From the NCBI RefSeq assembly GCF_000819845.1, contig NZ_CDCG01000031.1, positions 578-64,577 on the forward strand: a stretch of 64,000 nucleotides of DNA, written 5' to 3'. Of this stretch, positions 1-12,740 are shown piece by piece; the first letter of the stretch is position 1; every line of letters begins with the position of its first letter. This DNA comes from Aeromonas enteropelogenes. GTDB lineage: Bacteria > Pseudomonadota > Gammaproteobacteria > Enterobacterales > Aeromonadaceae. The notes beneath the pieces are model-generated. The model saw only the letters and a program-made list of their open reading frames with translations, was not told where the DNA came from and made no database searches. The position numbers and the translations under genes were made by a program.

Positions 1-1109
1 TGCTCGCGCAGGGCGGGCAGCCCCAGCTCGGTCTTGGCGGAGATGCGATAGACGGCGTGGCCCAGCTCCTCGCTCGGCGCCAGATCTTCACCGGTCAGGT
101 CGGCCTTGTTGCGAATGACGGTGAGGCCGATGTTTTTTGGCAACCGATCAACAAATTCCGGCCAGATTTCCCGCGGGTCCACCGCATCTGTCGTCGTGCC
201 ATCCACCATGAAGAGCACCCGGTCGGCCTGTTCGATCTCGGCCCAGGCACGCTCAATGCCGATCTGCTCCACCTTGTCCTGGGTGTCGCGCAGGCCGGCG
301 GTGTCGATGATGTGCAGAGGCATGCCATCCAGGTGGATATGCTCGCGCAGCACATCGCGGGTGGTACCGGCGATCTCGGTGACGATGGCGGACTCGCGCC
401 CGGCCAGGGCATTGAGCAGGCTCGACTTGCCAGCGTTGGGACGACCGGCGATCACCACCTTCATCCCTTCCCGCAGCAGGGCGCCCTGCCTGGCTTCGCT
501 GCGAACCTCGTCCAGCGACCCCATGATGGAGTAAAGATCCCCCGCTACCTTGCCGTCGGAGAGAAAATCGATCTCTTCATCCGGGAAGTCGATGGCCGCT
601 TCCACATAGATGCGCAGGCGGATCAGGCTCTCCACCAGCTGCTGGATTTTGTTGGAGAACTGCCCCTGCAGGGAGTGCATGGCACTGCGGGCGGCCTGCT
701 CGCTGGAGGCTTCGATGAGGTCGGCGATGGCTTCGGCCTGGGCCAGATCCAGCTTGTCATTCATGAAGGCGCGCTCGCTGAACTCGCCGGGGCGGGCAGG
801 GCGCAGCCCCTTGATCTGCAGGATGCGGCGCACCAGCATGTCCATGATGACCGGGCCGCCGTGGCCCTGCAGCTCCAGCACGTCTTCGCCGGTGAAGCTG
901 TTGGGGGCCTTGAACAGCAGGGCGATGCCCTGATCCAGCACTTCGCCTTGCTCATCCCTGAACGGCAGATATTCGGCGTAACGCACTCGCGGGCGTTTGC
1001 CGAGTACTATCTCGGCCACCTGTTCGGCGGCGGGACCGGAGACCCGGACTATGCCGACGCCGCCACGGCCGGGGGCGGTGGCCTGGGCCACGATCGTATC
1101 TGTAGTCAT
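1..1109 (-). CDS. mnmE: tRNA uridine-5-carboxymethylaminomethyl(34) synthesis GTPase MnmE (partial)
   Basis: MnmE works with MnmG to install the 5-carboxymethylaminomethyl group on wobble uridine 34 of certain tRNAs. The minus-strand frame starts at an ATG at 1109 ([20 protein letters not shown]) and is open to the window edge, so about 369 codons of a protein usually near 454 are present. Visible parts are the N-terminal folate-binding domain (residues 1 to about 118), the helical domain, and an inserted Ras-like G domain with GRPNAGKSS near residue 220, TTRD, DTAG and NKAD. The C-terminal CxGK motif lies outside the window. It follows yidC, from which it is separated by a terminator. Identification is firm from motifs and gene order. 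Confidence 0.96.
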   Translation of the reverse strand, partial: MTTDTIVAQATAPGRGGVGIVRVSGPAAEQVAEIVLGKRPRVRYAEYLPFRDEQGEVLDQGIALLFKAPNSFTGEDVLELQGHGGPVIMDMLVRRILQIKGLRPARPGEFSERAFMNDKLDLAQAEAIADLIEASSEQAARSAMHSLQGQFSNKIQQLVESLIRLRIYVEAAIDFPDEEIDFLSDGKVAGDLYSIMGSLDEVRSEARQGALLREGMKVVIAGRPNAGKSSLLNALAGRESAIVTEIAGTTRDVLREHIHLDGMPLHIIDTAGLRDTQDKVEQIGIERAWAEIEQADRVLFMVDGTTTDAVDPREIWPEFVDRLPKNIGLTVIRNKADLTGEDLAPSEELGHAVYRISAKTELGLPALRE

Positions 1110-1150
1110 CTTGCTTGGCTCGTTTGTTCGGTAATTGGTGGACATTGTAA

Positions 1151-1181
1151 TAAAAAAGGCGGCCCGAAGGCCGCCTCTTTT
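1151..1181 (-). terminator. Intrinsic terminator after yidC
   Basis: An eight-base-pair GC-rich stem with a CGAA/TTCG tetraloop (1157-1164 with 1169-1176) is followed on the minus strand by a run of T. It sits between the yidC stop and the mnmE start, so it should limit readthrough from the rpmH operon into mnmE. Confidence 0.85.
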
Positions 1182-1207
1182 GTCATCACGGGAAGATTGG
1201 CTGCGCA

Positions 1208-2854
1208 TCAGTTGCGTGAGTGCAGGCCTTTCTTCTCCAGCTGACGGTAGATGATGGTCTGCTGGATGATGGAGATGACGTTGCTCACCAGCCAGTACAG
1301 GGTCAGACCTGCCGGGAACCAGAGGAACATGAAAGTGAAGATGATCGGCATGAACTGCATCACTTTCTGCTGCATCGGGTCGGTAATGGTGGTCGGGCTC
1401 ATCTTCTGCAGATACCACATGGAGGCACCCATGAGGATTGGCAGCACGAAGAAGGGGTCCTTCACTGACAGGTCGGTGATCCACAGGGCGAACGGCGCGT
1501 GACGCAGCTCAACGGATTCCATCAGTGCCCAGTAGAGGGCGATGAAGATCGGCATCTGAACCAGGATCGGCAGACAGCCACCCAGCGGGTTGACCTTCTC
1601 CTTCTTGTACAGCTCCATCATGCCCTGAGACATCTTCTGGCGATCGTCGCCGAAGCGCTCGCGCAGGGCAGCAATCTTGGGCTGCAGCATGCGCATCTTG
1701 GCCATGGAGGTGTACTGGGCCTTGGTCAGCGGGAACATGATACCGCGAACCAGCAGGGTCAGCATGATGATGGCCACACCCCAGTTCTGGACCAGGCCGT
1801 GGAACACAGTCAGCAGCCAGTGCAGCGGTTGGGCGATGAACCAGAGCCAGCCGTAGTCGACGGTCAGGTCGAGGTGATTGGCTACCTTGGCCATCTGGTC
1901 TTGCAGCTTGGGACCGACCCACAGCTTGCTGGTCAGTTCGACCTGCTGACCGGCGGCCACGTCAACCAGCGGTGCCTTGTAGCCGATGATGGCCTGGGCT
2001 TTGCCCGGGATCACGCGGCTGTAGAAGCTGTTGGTGTCGTTGGCATTCGGCGCCCAGGCAGAGACGAAGTAGTGTTGCAGCATGGCGACCCAACCACCCT
2101 GGGTGGTCTTGCTCAGGTCGGCATCCTTCATCTCGTCGAAGGTGTACTTCTTGTAGCGGGTGTCTTCGCTGGAGAAGGCGCCACCACGGTAGGCGCTGGC
2201 CACCATGGCATGACCTTCCTGATCCTTCGGCGTTGCAATGGTCTGCTTCAGCTGACCATAGAACTGTACCTGGACCGGCTCGGCAGACTTGTTGTCGATC
2301 TTGTAATCGACGCCAACGGCGTAGTCACCGCGCTTGAGCACGAATTCCTTGGTGAAGACCACACCCTTGCTGTCGGTCCAGGTCATGGGAACCACGACTT
2401 GATCCTGACCGTCGGCCAGCTGGTAGCTGGTCTGGGCGGCTTCATAGGTGGGACGACCTTCGGCCTGGCTGTCGGGGCCATTGCGACCAACCAGGCCGCT
2501 CTGGGCGACATAGAGGTGGTCAGGCTGGCTGGTCAGCAGCACGAACGGCTTGTCCTTGCCCTCTTCCAGCTTGTGGGCCAGCAGTTCGGCAGAGACGATG
2601 TCACCGCCCTGGGTATCCAGGGTCAGCTTGAGCACGTCGGAGGAGACGGTGATCAGCTTGCGTGCGGCGCTCGCATTGGCTTGCTCGGAAACCTGAGGAA
2701 TATCACCGGACTGACCGGCTTCAGGTACGAATTGTTCGGTTTGGGCCACGGTTGTCGGGGCCGGCTTCGGAGCCTTGTCGGACTCCCACTGTTGCCAGAG
2801 CAAAAAGCTCACGAACAGCAAACCGATCAGGAGTAGATTGCGTTGTGATTCCAT
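1208..2854 (-). CDS. yidC: Membrane protein insertase YidC
   Basis: YidC inserts and folds inner-membrane proteins, alone or with SecYEG. The 548-residue product matches the usual length for gammaproteobacteria. It begins with a membrane anchor ([14 protein letters not shown], about residues 7-20) followed by the large periplasmic domain to about residue 345. The conserved five-helix insertase core follows, with [21 protein letters not shown] and the signature [22 protein letters not shown]. It is the fourth gene of the rpmH-rnpA-yidD-yidC cluster and starts five bases after the yidD stop, which suggests co-transcription. Confidence 0.98.
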   Translation of the reverse strand: MESQRNLLLIGLLFVSFLLWQQWESDKAPKPAPTTVAQTEQFVPEAGQSGDIPQVSEQANASAARKLITVSSDVLKLTLDTQGGDIVSAELLAHKLEEGKDKPFVLLTSQPDHLYVAQSGLVGRNGPDSQAEGRPTYEAAQTSYQLADGQDQVVVPMTWTDSKGVVFTKEFVLKRGDYAVGVDYKIDNKSAEPVQVQFYGQLKQTIATPKDQEGHAMVASAYRGGAFSSEDTRYKKYTFDEMKDADLSKTTQGGWVAMLQHYFVSAWAPNANDTNSFYSRVIPGKAQAIIGYKAPLVDVAAGQQVELTSKLWVGPKLQDQMAKVANHLDLTVDYGWLWFIAQPLHWLLTVFHGLVQNWGVAIIMLTLLVRGIMFPLTKAQYTSMAKMRMLQPKIAALRERFGDDRQKMSQGMMELYKKEKVNPLGGCLPILVQMPIFIALYWALMESVELRHAPFALWITDLSVKDPFFVLPILMGASMWYLQKMSPTTITDPMQQKVMQFMPIIFTFMFLWFPAGLTLYWLVSNVISIIQQTIIYRQLEKKGLHSRN

Positions 2855-2859
2855 AGTCT

Positions 2860-3108
2860 TCAGTTTCTTCGCTTTGGTTGCGGAACCGGGTCATAACCAC
2901 CCTCGGATAAGGGATGGCATTTTAATAGACGTTTGCTAGCTAACCAAACGCCTTTTATGAAACCGTGAAGTCGGATTGCTTCTATCGCAAATTGGGAACA
3001 AGTCGGGGTAAAACGGCAGCGCGGCCCCAGCAGGGGACTAATGATTAGCTGATACAGGCGTATCAGTTTGATAGCTACCCATTGCAACGGCGTGACAGAG
3101 TGCGCCAT
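2860..3108 (-). CDS. yidD: Membrane protein insertion efficiency factor YidD
   Basis: This 82-residue protein carries the family hallmarks: an N-terminal amphipathic helix ([16 protein letters not shown]) followed by [15 protein letters not shown] and a C-terminal [14 protein letters not shown] segment. The family assists YidC/Sec-dependent insertion at the inner membrane. Its start lies inside the 3' end of rnpA (34-base overlap), the classical arrangement in this operon, and implies translational coupling. Confidence 0.97.
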   Translation of the reverse strand: MAHSVTPLQWVAIKLIRLYQLIISPLLGPRCRFTPTCSQFAIEAIRLHGFIKGVWLASKRLLKCHPLSEGGYDPVPQPKRRN

Positions 3109-3434
3109 AGCTTTTCCAGTAACTTGAACAGTTCCTCGTTATCCATCTCTTTCACACCGGCCTTGGCGATCACCACGATGTCGATAGCGGGCAGCTGATG
3201 CTGTTTGAGGCGGAAACTTTCCCGAACCACACGTTTGACACGGTTACGCCAGACGGCACGCTTGAGTGCTTTTTTGGGCACGGCGAGACCAAGACGTGGG
3301 TGTTCGAGTGAATTGGGGCAGGCGAGAAGCGTAATTTGCGGGGAAGCGGCCCGGACAGGCTCGGCGAATACGCGTTTGAAGTGTTCGGGAGTTAACAGAC
3401 GTAACTCCCGAGAGAAGGTGTGCTGGGTAGGCAT
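3075..3434 (-). CDS. rnpA: Ribonuclease P protein component
   Basis: RnpA binds the RNase P RNA and helps process the 5' ends of pre-tRNAs. The 119-residue product contains the diagnostic basic helix [14 protein letters not shown] at about residues 62-75 and the [15 protein letters not shown] segment before it. The ATG overlaps the rpmH stop by one base (TAATG on the minus strand), so the two are probably translationally coupled. The 3' end overlaps yidD. Confidence 0.97.
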   Translation of the reverse strand: MPTQHTFSRELRLLTPEHFKRVFAEPVRAASPQITLLACPNSLEHPRLGLAVPKKALKRAVWRNRVKRVVRESFRLKQHQLPAIDIVVIAKAGVKEMDNEELFKLLEKLWRTLSRRCNG

Positions 3435-3568
3435 TAAACTACCAGACGAGCACGACCCTTGGCACGACGAGCGGCCAGAACTTTACGACCGTTGGCAGTA
3501 GCCATGCGGGCGCGGAAACCGTGAGAGCGCTTGCGCTTCAGGTTGGACGGTTGAAAAGTACGTTTCAT
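3434..3568 (-). CDS. rpmH: 50S ribosomal protein L34
   Basis: Reading the minus strand from the ATG at 3568 gives a 44-residue, highly basic protein starting [19 protein letters not shown] and ending [10 protein letters not shown]. This is a full-length L34 of the large ribosomal subunit. It heads the rpmH-rnpA-yidD-yidC operon, and its TAA stop shares one base with the rnpA start codon. Length and sequence leave no reasonable alternative. Confidence 0.98.
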   Translation of the reverse strand: MKRTFQPSNLKRKRSHGFRARMATANGRKVLAARRAKGRARLVV

Positions 3569-3838
3569 GATTCGATTCCGTATTACTGTACAGTTTTGAT
3601 TGTCACACTTAGCCGACGCGCCAGCTATAGCGTGTGACGACTAGCAAAAGAGGCCGAATTCTAAACAGAGTTCGGCTTTTAGTCAATCCGCCGTTCCCTT
3701 CCATCCTGTTCCGGTCTTGAAAGGACCATGGCAGGGTGTGAGGATCCGGAGGATCAAGGGCTCCGGATTATACTGGCTGGCCGTTGTTAAACAAGGGATC
3801 CACCAATAAAAAAGGCGGCCAGGCCGCCAAAGAGAGAG
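3569..3838. other. rpmH upstream region with hairpins, no gene
   Basis: This 270-base gap between rpmH and the ABC transporter should hold the rpmH promoter. It contains a seven-base inverted repeat (GTCACAC at 3602-3608, GTGTGAC at 3632-3638). It also has a GCCGAA...TTCGGC hairpin at 3653-3676 with T-runs on both sides, and three GATC sites between about 3743 and 3802. I see no convincing consensus DnaA box here, so it does not look like an origin. No open frame appears real. Confidence 0.5.
3807..3828 (-). terminator. Intrinsic terminator of the amino-acid ABC transporter operon
   Basis: A seven-base-pair GGCGGCC/GGCCGCC stem with a one-base loop in the drawn pairing (in practice a shorter stem with a larger loop) is followed on the minus strand by seven T residues. 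It lies just beyond the stop codon of the ATPase gene. Confidence 0.8.
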
Positions 3839-4573
3839 CTATTTTAGCACTTTGCGCAGGAACTCCCGGGTTCGGGGATCCTTGGGATCGACCAGTATCT
3901 GATCTGGCGGACCCTGCTCCACGATCCGCCCTCCCTCCATGAAGATCACCCGATCGGCGACATCCCGAGCGAATTCGATCTCATGGGTCACCACCACCAT
4001 GGTCTGGTGCTGGCGTGCCAGTTTCTTCATCAGCCCCAGCACCTCGTCGACCCATTCGGGATCGAGGGCTGACGTGGGCTCGTCAAACAGGATGACCTTG
4101 GAGTGGGCCGCCATGGCGCGGCCTATACCCACCCGCTGTTGTTGGCCGCCGGAGAGGGAGGCCGGGTAGGCATCCTTCTTGTCGGCCAGGCCTATGTCTT
4201 CCAGGATACCGAGGGCGGTGGCGCGGGCCTCCGCCTTCGGCTGCTTCCAGACGGTGATCAGTCCTTCGGCGATGTTGTCCTGTGCCGTCTTGTTGGCAAA
4301 CAGGGCGTAGTTCTGGAATACGAAGGAGGCTCGCTTGCGCAGCTCGATGGCCTGCTGTTCGCTGGCGCTGGCCAGGTTGAGTTGCAGGTCGTCGATGACC
4401 AGCTGGCCCGCATCCGGGGTTTCCAGCAGGTTGAGGCAGCGCAGCAGGGTCGACTTGCCGGTACCCGAGGGACCGATAATAACGACGATTTCCCCCTTTT
4501 TGACCTCCAAATCGATGCTGTTCAGCACCTGGTTGCCGTCATATGCCTTGGCGAGGCCGGTTAGCTTGATCAT
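3839..4573 (-). CDS. Polar amino-acid ABC transporter, ATP-binding protein (cystine/GlnQ type)
   Basis: This 244-residue ABC ATPase energises uptake of a polar amino acid. Walker A is GPSGTGKST near residue 34, the Q-loop is FVFQNYALF, the signature is [14 protein letters not shown], Walker B is [14 protein letters not shown] and the switch histidine is in VVTHE. It is the last gene of a three-gene operon (binding protein, permease, ATPase). It most resembles the TcyC/TcyN (YecC) cystine importers, but substrate assignment from sequence alone is tentative. The operon sits between rpmH and dnaA, two genes that are adjacent in many gammaproteobacteria. Confidence 0.88.
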   Translation of the reverse strand: MIKLTGLAKAYDGNQVLNSIDLEVKKGEIVVIIGPSGTGKSTLLRCLNLLETPDAGQLVIDDLQLNLASASEQQAIELRKRASFVFQNYALFANKTAQDNIAEGLITVWKQPKAEARATALGILEDIGLADKKDAYPASLSGGQQQRVGIGRAMAAHSKVILFDEPTSALDPEWVDEVLGLMKKLARQHQTMVVVTHEIEFARDVADRVIFMEGGRIVEQGPPDQILVDPKDPRTREFLRKVLK

Positions 4574-4585
4574 GGTGGCCCTCCT

Positions 4586-5254
4586 TTAATAGGCACGGTT
4601 GAGGCGCACTTCCAGCAGATGCTGCAAGCGGGTGAAGAAGATGACCACTATCCAGTAGACCAGGGCCACCGCCATGAAGCTCTCGAAGAACTTGAAGGAG
4701 GAGGAGGCCTCCATCTGCGCCTTGCCCATGATTTCGGCCACCCCCAGGGTAAACGCCAGCGAGGTACTCTTGATCATGTCGATGAAGTAGTTCATCAGCG
4801 ACGGGGTCGCGATGCGGGCCGCCTGCGGCAGAATGATCCGTTGCATCGCCTGGTAACGGCTCATGCCGATACTGAGCGAGGCCTCCATCTGGCTCTTGTG
4901 TATCCCCAGAATGGCGGCACGGATCGACTCGGCCATGTAGGCGGCGAAGTGCAGGGTCAACCCTATGATGGCGGCGGTAAAGGCATCCATCCCCACGAAG
5001 ATGGGGAAGAGTTGCGGCAGCCCGTAATAGAGCAGGAACAGCTGAACGAGCAGCGGAGTACCCCGAAAGAACGAGATATAGAGCATCGCCAGCCAGTGAA
5101 TTGCGGGAACGCGAAACACCCGTACTATCGCCAGGGCCAGCGACAGTACGAGTGCAAATACGAATCCCCACAGGGCCATTTCCATCGTGGTGCCCAGATA
5201 TTTGAGCAGAATGGGAAACAGCCCCAGCGTGTATTCGAAGTCGAAATCCATCAT
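4586..5254 (-). CDS. Polar amino-acid ABC transporter, permease protein
   Basis: The 222-residue inner-membrane subunit has the HisM/GlnP-type architecture with several hydrophobic helices. It carries the EAA-like coupling loop around SLSIGMSRYQAMQRIILPQAARIATPSL, which contacts the ATPase. Its ATG directly follows the TAA of the binding-protein gene, so its ribosome-binding site lies inside that gene and translation is likely coupled. Substrate is inferred to be cystine or another polar amino acid. Confidence 0.88.
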   Translation of the reverse strand: MMDFDFEYTLGLFPILLKYLGTTMEMALWGFVFALVLSLALAIVRVFRVPAIHWLAMLYISFFRGTPLLVQLFLLYYGLPQLFPIFVGMDAFTAAIIGLTLHFAAYMAESIRAAILGIHKSQMEASLSIGMSRYQAMQRIILPQAARIATPSLMNYFIDMIKSTSLAFTLGVAEIMGKAQMEASSSFKFFESFMAVALVYWIVVIFFTRLQHLLEVRLNRAY

Positions 5255-6013
5255 TTATTTGGTCGTGATATCCGCGGCGAACCATTTCTCGGAAATTTGA
5301 CGCAGGGAACCATCCTTGCGCATGGCGGTCAGGGCCTCGTCAACCTTCTTCAGCACCACCTCTTTCTCCGGAGTTTTCAGGAAGGGCAGGGCGTTCTCGA
5401 TGGTTTCGAACGGCGCGCCAGCCTGTTGCAGCGGCAGCTTGGACTCCTTGATCAGCTGGGCGGTGGAGACGCGGTCCATCACGAAAGCATCGATACGACC
5501 CAGAGCGACGTCCTGCTCGAAGTTGGAGTCATAGGTACGGATATCGATCTTCTTGTTCGGGTCGTTTTTGCGCAGCAGCTCTTCGAAATTGGAGCCGAGG
5601 TTCACGGCCACCGTCTTGCCTTCCAGGTCCTTGAAGCCGTGGATGGTGCTGTTGCCTTTGCGGACCACGATCTGGGCGCCGTCATAGACGTAAGGCTGGG
5701 AGAAGTTGTACTTGGCCTTGCGCTCGTCGGTAATGGTGATCTGGTTGGAAATGGTGTCGATACGGCCGGTTTCCAGCATGCCAAACAGGCCGGAGAAGCT
5801 GGCAGTCACGAATTCGACCTTGTAGCCGGTGCGCTCGCCGATCTGGTTCCACATATCCACTTCAAAGCCTTGCAGCTTGTCCTGCTTGACGAAGGTGAAC
5901 GGGAAGTATTTGCCGGACATGCCAACTTTGATGGTTTCCTGGGCGATGGCTTGGCCGGACAGGGTGGCCAGCAGAATGGCAGCGCCGGAAATGAGCTTGA
6001 TAGATGTTTTCAT
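5255..6013 (-). CDS. Polar amino-acid ABC transporter, periplasmic binding protein
   Basis: The 252-residue product has a cleavable signal peptide (MKTSIKLISGAAILLATLSGQAIAQ) followed by a family 3 solute-binding domain starting ETIKVGMSGKYFPFTF. It contains the characteristic GFEVDMWNQIG and LPFLKTPEKE segments. It captures the substrate in the periplasm and delivers it to the downstream permease and ATPase. As first gene of the operon it should be driven from the region upstream of 6013, divergent to dnaA. Resemblance is closest to FliY/TcyJ-like cystine binders, but specificity is not proven. Confidence 0.87.
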   Translation of the reverse strand: MKTSIKLISGAAILLATLSGQAIAQETIKVGMSGKYFPFTFVKQDKLQGFEVDMWNQIGERTGYKVEFVTASFSGLFGMLETGRIDTISNQITITDERKAKYNFSQPYVYDGAQIVVRKGNSTIHGFKDLEGKTVAVNLGSNFEELLRKNDPNKKIDIRTYDSNFEQDVALGRIDAFVMDRVSTAQLIKESKLPLQQAGAPFETIENALPFLKTPEKEVVLKKVDEALTAMRKDGSLRQISEKWFAADITTK

Positions 6014-6325
6014 GGGGTTTCTCTCTCTGAATGTCTTGTATTTGTAGTTGGAATAACTGGTTTCGCGCTGATGTTATTGGAATAAAATTTAAAAAATAAA
6101 TGACATTTTGTTATATGAAATAACATGACGATGAGGTCCGGATCCATCGTTTATGGCGGTGGATCAAGCTGTGGGTAACTTTGGGGATGAATGATGATCC
6201 AATGGCGCTGGATCCTTGAAAGTCAAGGATCTTATTTGCTGGATCCATGGGGTGACGGCTGGAGATCCGGCGGCTAAAAAAGTAGAATAGCCGGTCTTTA
6301 GTTAATCAATCGACAGGAGTTTAGA
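6014..6325. promoter_or_regulatory. dnaA: dnaA leader: AT-rich tract, GATC cluster, possible DnaA box
   Basis: This divergent intergenic region separates the ABC transporter from dnaA. An AT-rich tract (about 6070-6125) is followed by seven GATC sites within 127 bases (6141, 6162, 6196, 6211, 6228, 6242 and 6264). One degenerate DnaA box (TGTGGGTAA, one mismatch to TGTGGATAA) lies at 6170-6178. In E. coli, GATC clustering at dnaA allows Dam/SeqA sequestration and a DnaA box allows autorepression; both roles are inferred here. Only one box is visible, so I do not call this the replication origin. Confidence 0.6.
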
Positions 6326-7696
6326 GTGACTGCTTCGCTATGGCAGCAGTGCCTTAACCGGCTGCAAGATGAGTTGCCCTCGGCAGAATTCAGCATGTGG
6401 ATCCGGCCGCTTCAAGCGGAGTTGAGTGACAATACTCTGACCCTGTATGCACCGAATCGCTTCGTTCTGGACTGGGTACGAGACAAGTACCTCATCCGGG
6501 TGAACGGCATCATCAATGAACTCTGCGGGGTCGATGGCCCCGCCCTGCGTTTTGATATCGGTAATCGTCCCCATCCCGTGGCTGTCGCCAGAGCGCCGGC
6601 ACAGGGTGCCGCACCTGTGAATAACTTGCAGAAGAGCTGGGAAAGCAAGGCCGAAGCCAAGCCGGAACCGAACCACAAGAGCAACACCAACGTGAACTAT
6701 ACCTTCGAGAATTTCGTCGAAGGTAAGTCCAACCAGTTGGCCCGTGCGGCTGCCCGTCAGGTGGCGGATAACCCGGGTGGCGCTTACAACCCGCTGTTCC
6801 TCTATGGCGGCACTGGTCTGGGTAAAACTCACCTGCTACACGCTGTCGGTAATGCCATCAAGGAGAGCAAAAAAGATGCAAAAGTCATCTATATGCACTC
6901 CGAGCGGTTCGTTCAAGACATGGTGAAGGCGCTGCAGAACAACGCCATCGAAGAGTTCAAGCGCTATTACCGCAGCGTCGACGCCCTGCTCATCGATGAC
7001 ATCCAGTTCTTCGCCAACAAGGAGCGCTCCCAGGAGGAGTTCTTCCACACCTTCAACGCCCTGCTCGAAGGCAACCAGCAGATCATCTTGACCTCGGATC
7101 GCTATCCGAAGGAGATCAACGGTGTCGAGGATCGTCTCAAGTCCCGCTTCGGCTGGGGTCTGACCGTGGCGATCGAGCCGCCGGAGCTGGAGACCCGGGT
7201 TGCCATCCTGATGCGCAAGGCGGACGAGAACCAGATCCACCTGCCGGACGAAGTGGCCTTCTTCATCGCCAAGCGGCTGCGTTCCAACGTCCGTGAGCTG
7301 GAAGGTGCCCTCAACCGGGTGATCGCCAACGCCAACTTCACGGGCCGCGCCATCAACATCGATTTCGTGCGCGAAGCGCTGCGCGATCTGCTGGCGTTGC
7401 AGGAGAAGCTGGTCACCATCGACAATATCCAGAAGACGGTGGCGGAGTACTACAAGATCAAGCTGGCGGATCTGCTCTCCAAGCGCCGTTCCCGCTCCGT
7501 TGCCCGTCCTCGCCAGTTGGCGATGGCGCTGGCCAAGGAGCTGACCAACCACAGTTTGCCGGAGATAGGTGATGCCTTTGGTGGCCGTGACCACACCACC
7601 GTTCTTCATGCCTGCCGCAAGATCGAGCAGCTGAAGGAAGAGAGTCACGACATCAAGGAGGACTATTCCAACCTGATCCGTACCCTTTCTTCCTGA
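6326..7696 (+). CDS. dnaA: Chromosomal replication initiator protein DnaA
   Basis: DnaA binds oriC boxes and opens the duplex to start chromosome replication. The 456-residue protein starts at GTG (6326) behind AGGAGT at 6315-6320. Domain I ([15 protein letters not shown]) is followed by a short linker. The AAA+ domain has Walker [12 protein letters not shown] near residue 161 and Walker B LLIDDIQF near 221. The C-terminal DNA-binding domain has the DnaA signature [15 protein letters not shown] near 419. It leads the dnaA-dnaN-recF-gyrB cluster. Its last ten codons are imperfectly repeated just downstream. Confidence 0.99.
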   Translation: MTASLWQQCLNRLQDELPSAEFSMWIRPLQAELSDNTLTLYAPNRFVLDWVRDKYLIRVNGIINELCGVDGPALRFDIGNRPHPVAVARAPAQGAAPVNNLQKSWESKAEAKPEPNHKSNTNVNYTFENFVEGKSNQLARAAARQVADNPGGAYNPLFLYGGTGLGKTHLLHAVGNAIKESKKDAKVIYMHSERFVQDMVKALQNNAIEEFKRYYRSVDALLIDDIQFFANKERSQEEFFHTFNALLEGNQQIILTSDRYPKEINGVEDRLKSRFGWGLTVAIEPPELETRVAILMRKADENQIHLPDEVAFFIAKRLRSNVRELEGALNRVIANANFTGRAINIDFVREALRDLLALQEKLVTIDNIQKTVAEYYKIKLADLLSKRRSRSVARPRQLAMALAKELTNHSLPEIGDAFGGRDHTTVLHACRKIEQLKEESHDIKEDYSNLIRTLSS

Positions 7697-7793
7697 TAAC
7701 GGAACCAAGTGCACAGATGCAGATCGAATATTCCAACCTGATCCGAATCCTTTCCTCCTAATCACTACGGAGAGCACAGATGCAGCTCGAAAT
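7664..7793 (+). repeat. Imperfect tandem duplication of the dnaA/dnaN junction
   Basis: Two consecutive units of about 65 bases (7664-7728 and 7729-7793) each hold the end of dnaA (TATTCCAACCTGATCC...), a short spacer and the start of dnaN (GCACAGATGCAG...GAA). Between the real dnaA stop and the real dnaN start this creates a 14-codon mini-ORF at 7717-7761. It reads MQIEYSNLIRILSS, a dnaN-like head fused to a dnaA-like tail. The intact dnaA ends TGA and the copy ends TAA. Confidence 0.9.
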
Positions 7794-8883
7794 TAGCCGT
7801 GAGGCCCTGTTACGTCCTCTGCAACTGGTGTCCGGCGCCCTCGGTGGCCGACCGACCCTGCCGATCCTCGGCAACGTGCTGCTTGATGTCAGCAACGGTC
7901 TGCTGTCACTGACCGGTACCGATCTTGAAGTAGAGATGATCGGTCAGGTCTATCTGAACGGAGCCAGTGAAGATGGCCGCACCACAGTGCCGGCACGCAA
8001 GCTGCTGGATATCTGCCGCGGCCTGCCGGAAGGCGCCGAGATCCGTCTCAATACCGAAGGCGAGCGCCTGATCATCCGTTCCGGCCGCTCCCGCTTCAAC
8101 CTGTCGACCCTGCCGGCGACCGAATACCCGAACATCGAGGACTGGGAGTCCGTGCTCGAGTTCGACATCAGCCAGCTGGAACTGAAGAAGCTGATCGATG
8201 CTACCCAGTTCTCCATGGCGAGCCAGGACGTGCGTTACTACCTGAACGGCATGCTGTTCGAGAGCGAAGGGCATGGCTTGCGCACTGTGGCGACCGACGG
8301 TCACCGCTTGGCTACCTGCCGCCGCGAGGTAGTGGGGGAATCGCTGCCCGATCATCAGGTTATCCTGCCGCGCAAAGGGGTACTGGAACTGGTGCGTCTG
8401 CTGGAGGCGGAAGACAAGCCGGTGCGGCTGCAGATCGGCCGCAGTAACCTGCGCGCCGCCCTCGACGGTTTCATCTTCACCTCCAAGCTGGTGGATGGCC
8501 GCTTCCCGGACTGGCGCCGTGTCATTCCGCGCAACAGCGACAAGGCCCTGATCGCCGGTCGCGAGGATCTGCGCCAGGCCTTTGCCCGTGCCGCCATCCT
8601 CTCCAACGAGAAATTCCGTGGTGTGCGTCTCAATCTGCAGGAAAACCTGCTGCGCATCACCGCCAACAACCCGGAACAGGAAGAAGCCGAAGAGCTGCTT
8701 GACGTACAATATGCCGCTGGCGAGATGGAGATCGGCTTCAACGTCTCTTATGTGCTGGACGTGCTGAATACGTTAAAATGTGACCAAATCCGGGTCAGTC
8801 TGAGCGATTCCGTCAGCAGTGCCATTATTGAGGATTTTGACAATCAGGATGCTCAGTATGTGGTAATGCCGATGCGGATCTAG
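7780..8883 (+). CDS. dnaN: DNA polymerase III subunit beta (sliding clamp)
   Basis: The 367-residue product is a full-length beta clamp, the ring that tethers DNA polymerase III to DNA. It begins MQLEISREALLRPLQLVSGAL and ends NQDAQYVVMPMRI, the conserved C-terminal MPMRL-type motif at the partner-binding cleft. RGVRLNL and ATDGHRLA are typical family segments. The start has an ACGGAGA Shine-Dalgarno at 7766-7772. An upstream imitation of this start at 7717 opens only a 14-codon frame. Confidence 0.99.
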   Translation: MQLEISREALLRPLQLVSGALGGRPTLPILGNVLLDVSNGLLSLTGTDLEVEMIGQVYLNGASEDGRTTVPARKLLDICRGLPEGAEIRLNTEGERLIIRSGRSRFNLSTLPATEYPNIEDWESVLEFDISQLELKKLIDATQFSMASQDVRYYLNGMLFESEGHGLRTVATDGHRLATCRREVVGESLPDHQVILPRKGVLELVRLLEAEDKPVRLQIGRSNLRAALDGFIFTSKLVDGRFPDWRRVIPRNSDKALIAGREDLRQAFARAAILSNEKFRGVRLNLQENLLRITANNPEQEEAEELLDVQYAAGEMEIGFNVSYVLDVLNTLKCDQIRVSLSDSVSSAIIEDFDNQDAQYVVMPMRI

Positions 8884-8885
8884 TC

Positions 8886-12397
<3,512 letters not shown>

Positions 12398-12418
12398 TCG
12401 ACGCAGCCAGCTCGATAT

Positions 12419-12452
12419 AAAAAAGCCGCTCCTTGTGAGCGGCTTTTTGTTT
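12419..12452 (+). terminator. Intrinsic terminator after gyrB
   Basis: The stem AAAGCCGCTC/GAGCGGCTTT with a short loop is followed by a T-rich tract. It ends the dnaA-dnaN-recF-gyrB transcription unit. Confidence 0.88.
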
Positions 12453-12471
12453 TTTGACGGAGGAGGTGGCA

Positions 12472-12487
12472 CGTTCCACGTGAAACA
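12472..12487. other. parS site 2 (downstream of gyrB)
   Basis: CGTTCCACGTGAAACA differs at one position from TGTTNCACGTGAAACA. It lies in the non-coding gap between the gyrB terminator and the decayed VOC gene. Confidence 0.85.
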
Positions 12488-12516
12488 TGGCTCCTCCTTA
12501 GTGTGACTGTACAGAC

Positions 12517-12740
12517 TTATATGAGTTCGGCGGCCGGACAGTAGAGGCGCAGACGATGGCCGTCCGGATCGAGAGTCATGCAGGTGTAACCAAACTCCAT
12601 CCGGGTCGTTTCCTGGATCAGAGTGAGTCCGCGCACTTGCCACTCGGCAAACAGGCGATCGACGGCAGAGTATCATCGGAGAAAGTGAAGGTTGGCTCCA
12701 GCCCCCTTTCTGGTTTGCAACGGGACATGCTGTGGCCCTC
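12517..12740 (-). pseudogene. Remnant of a VOC/glyoxalase-family gene
   Basis: On the minus strand, the last 50 or so codons read like the end of a vicinal-oxygen-chelate (glyoxalase/bleomycin-resistance) protein: AVDRLFAEWQVRG...LIQETTRMEFGYTCMTLDPDGHR...YCPAAELI. Upstream the frame is closed by a stop at 12673-12675. The expected continuation (EPTFTFSDD) sits in another frame, so at least one frameshift is present, and most of the N-terminal half is missing. No start codon fits. The upstream boundary is approximate. It is a decayed gene, perhaps truncated when the heat-shock genes or parS region were rearranged. Confidence 0.65.

Noticed and set aside
6014-6325. Chromosomal replication origin upstream of dnaA
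   Set aside because: Only one degenerate DnaA box is visible and no 13-mer array was recognised. In related gammaproteobacteria oriC lies near mnmG/mioC, outside this window to the left. GC-skew and a box scan of the genome would decide.
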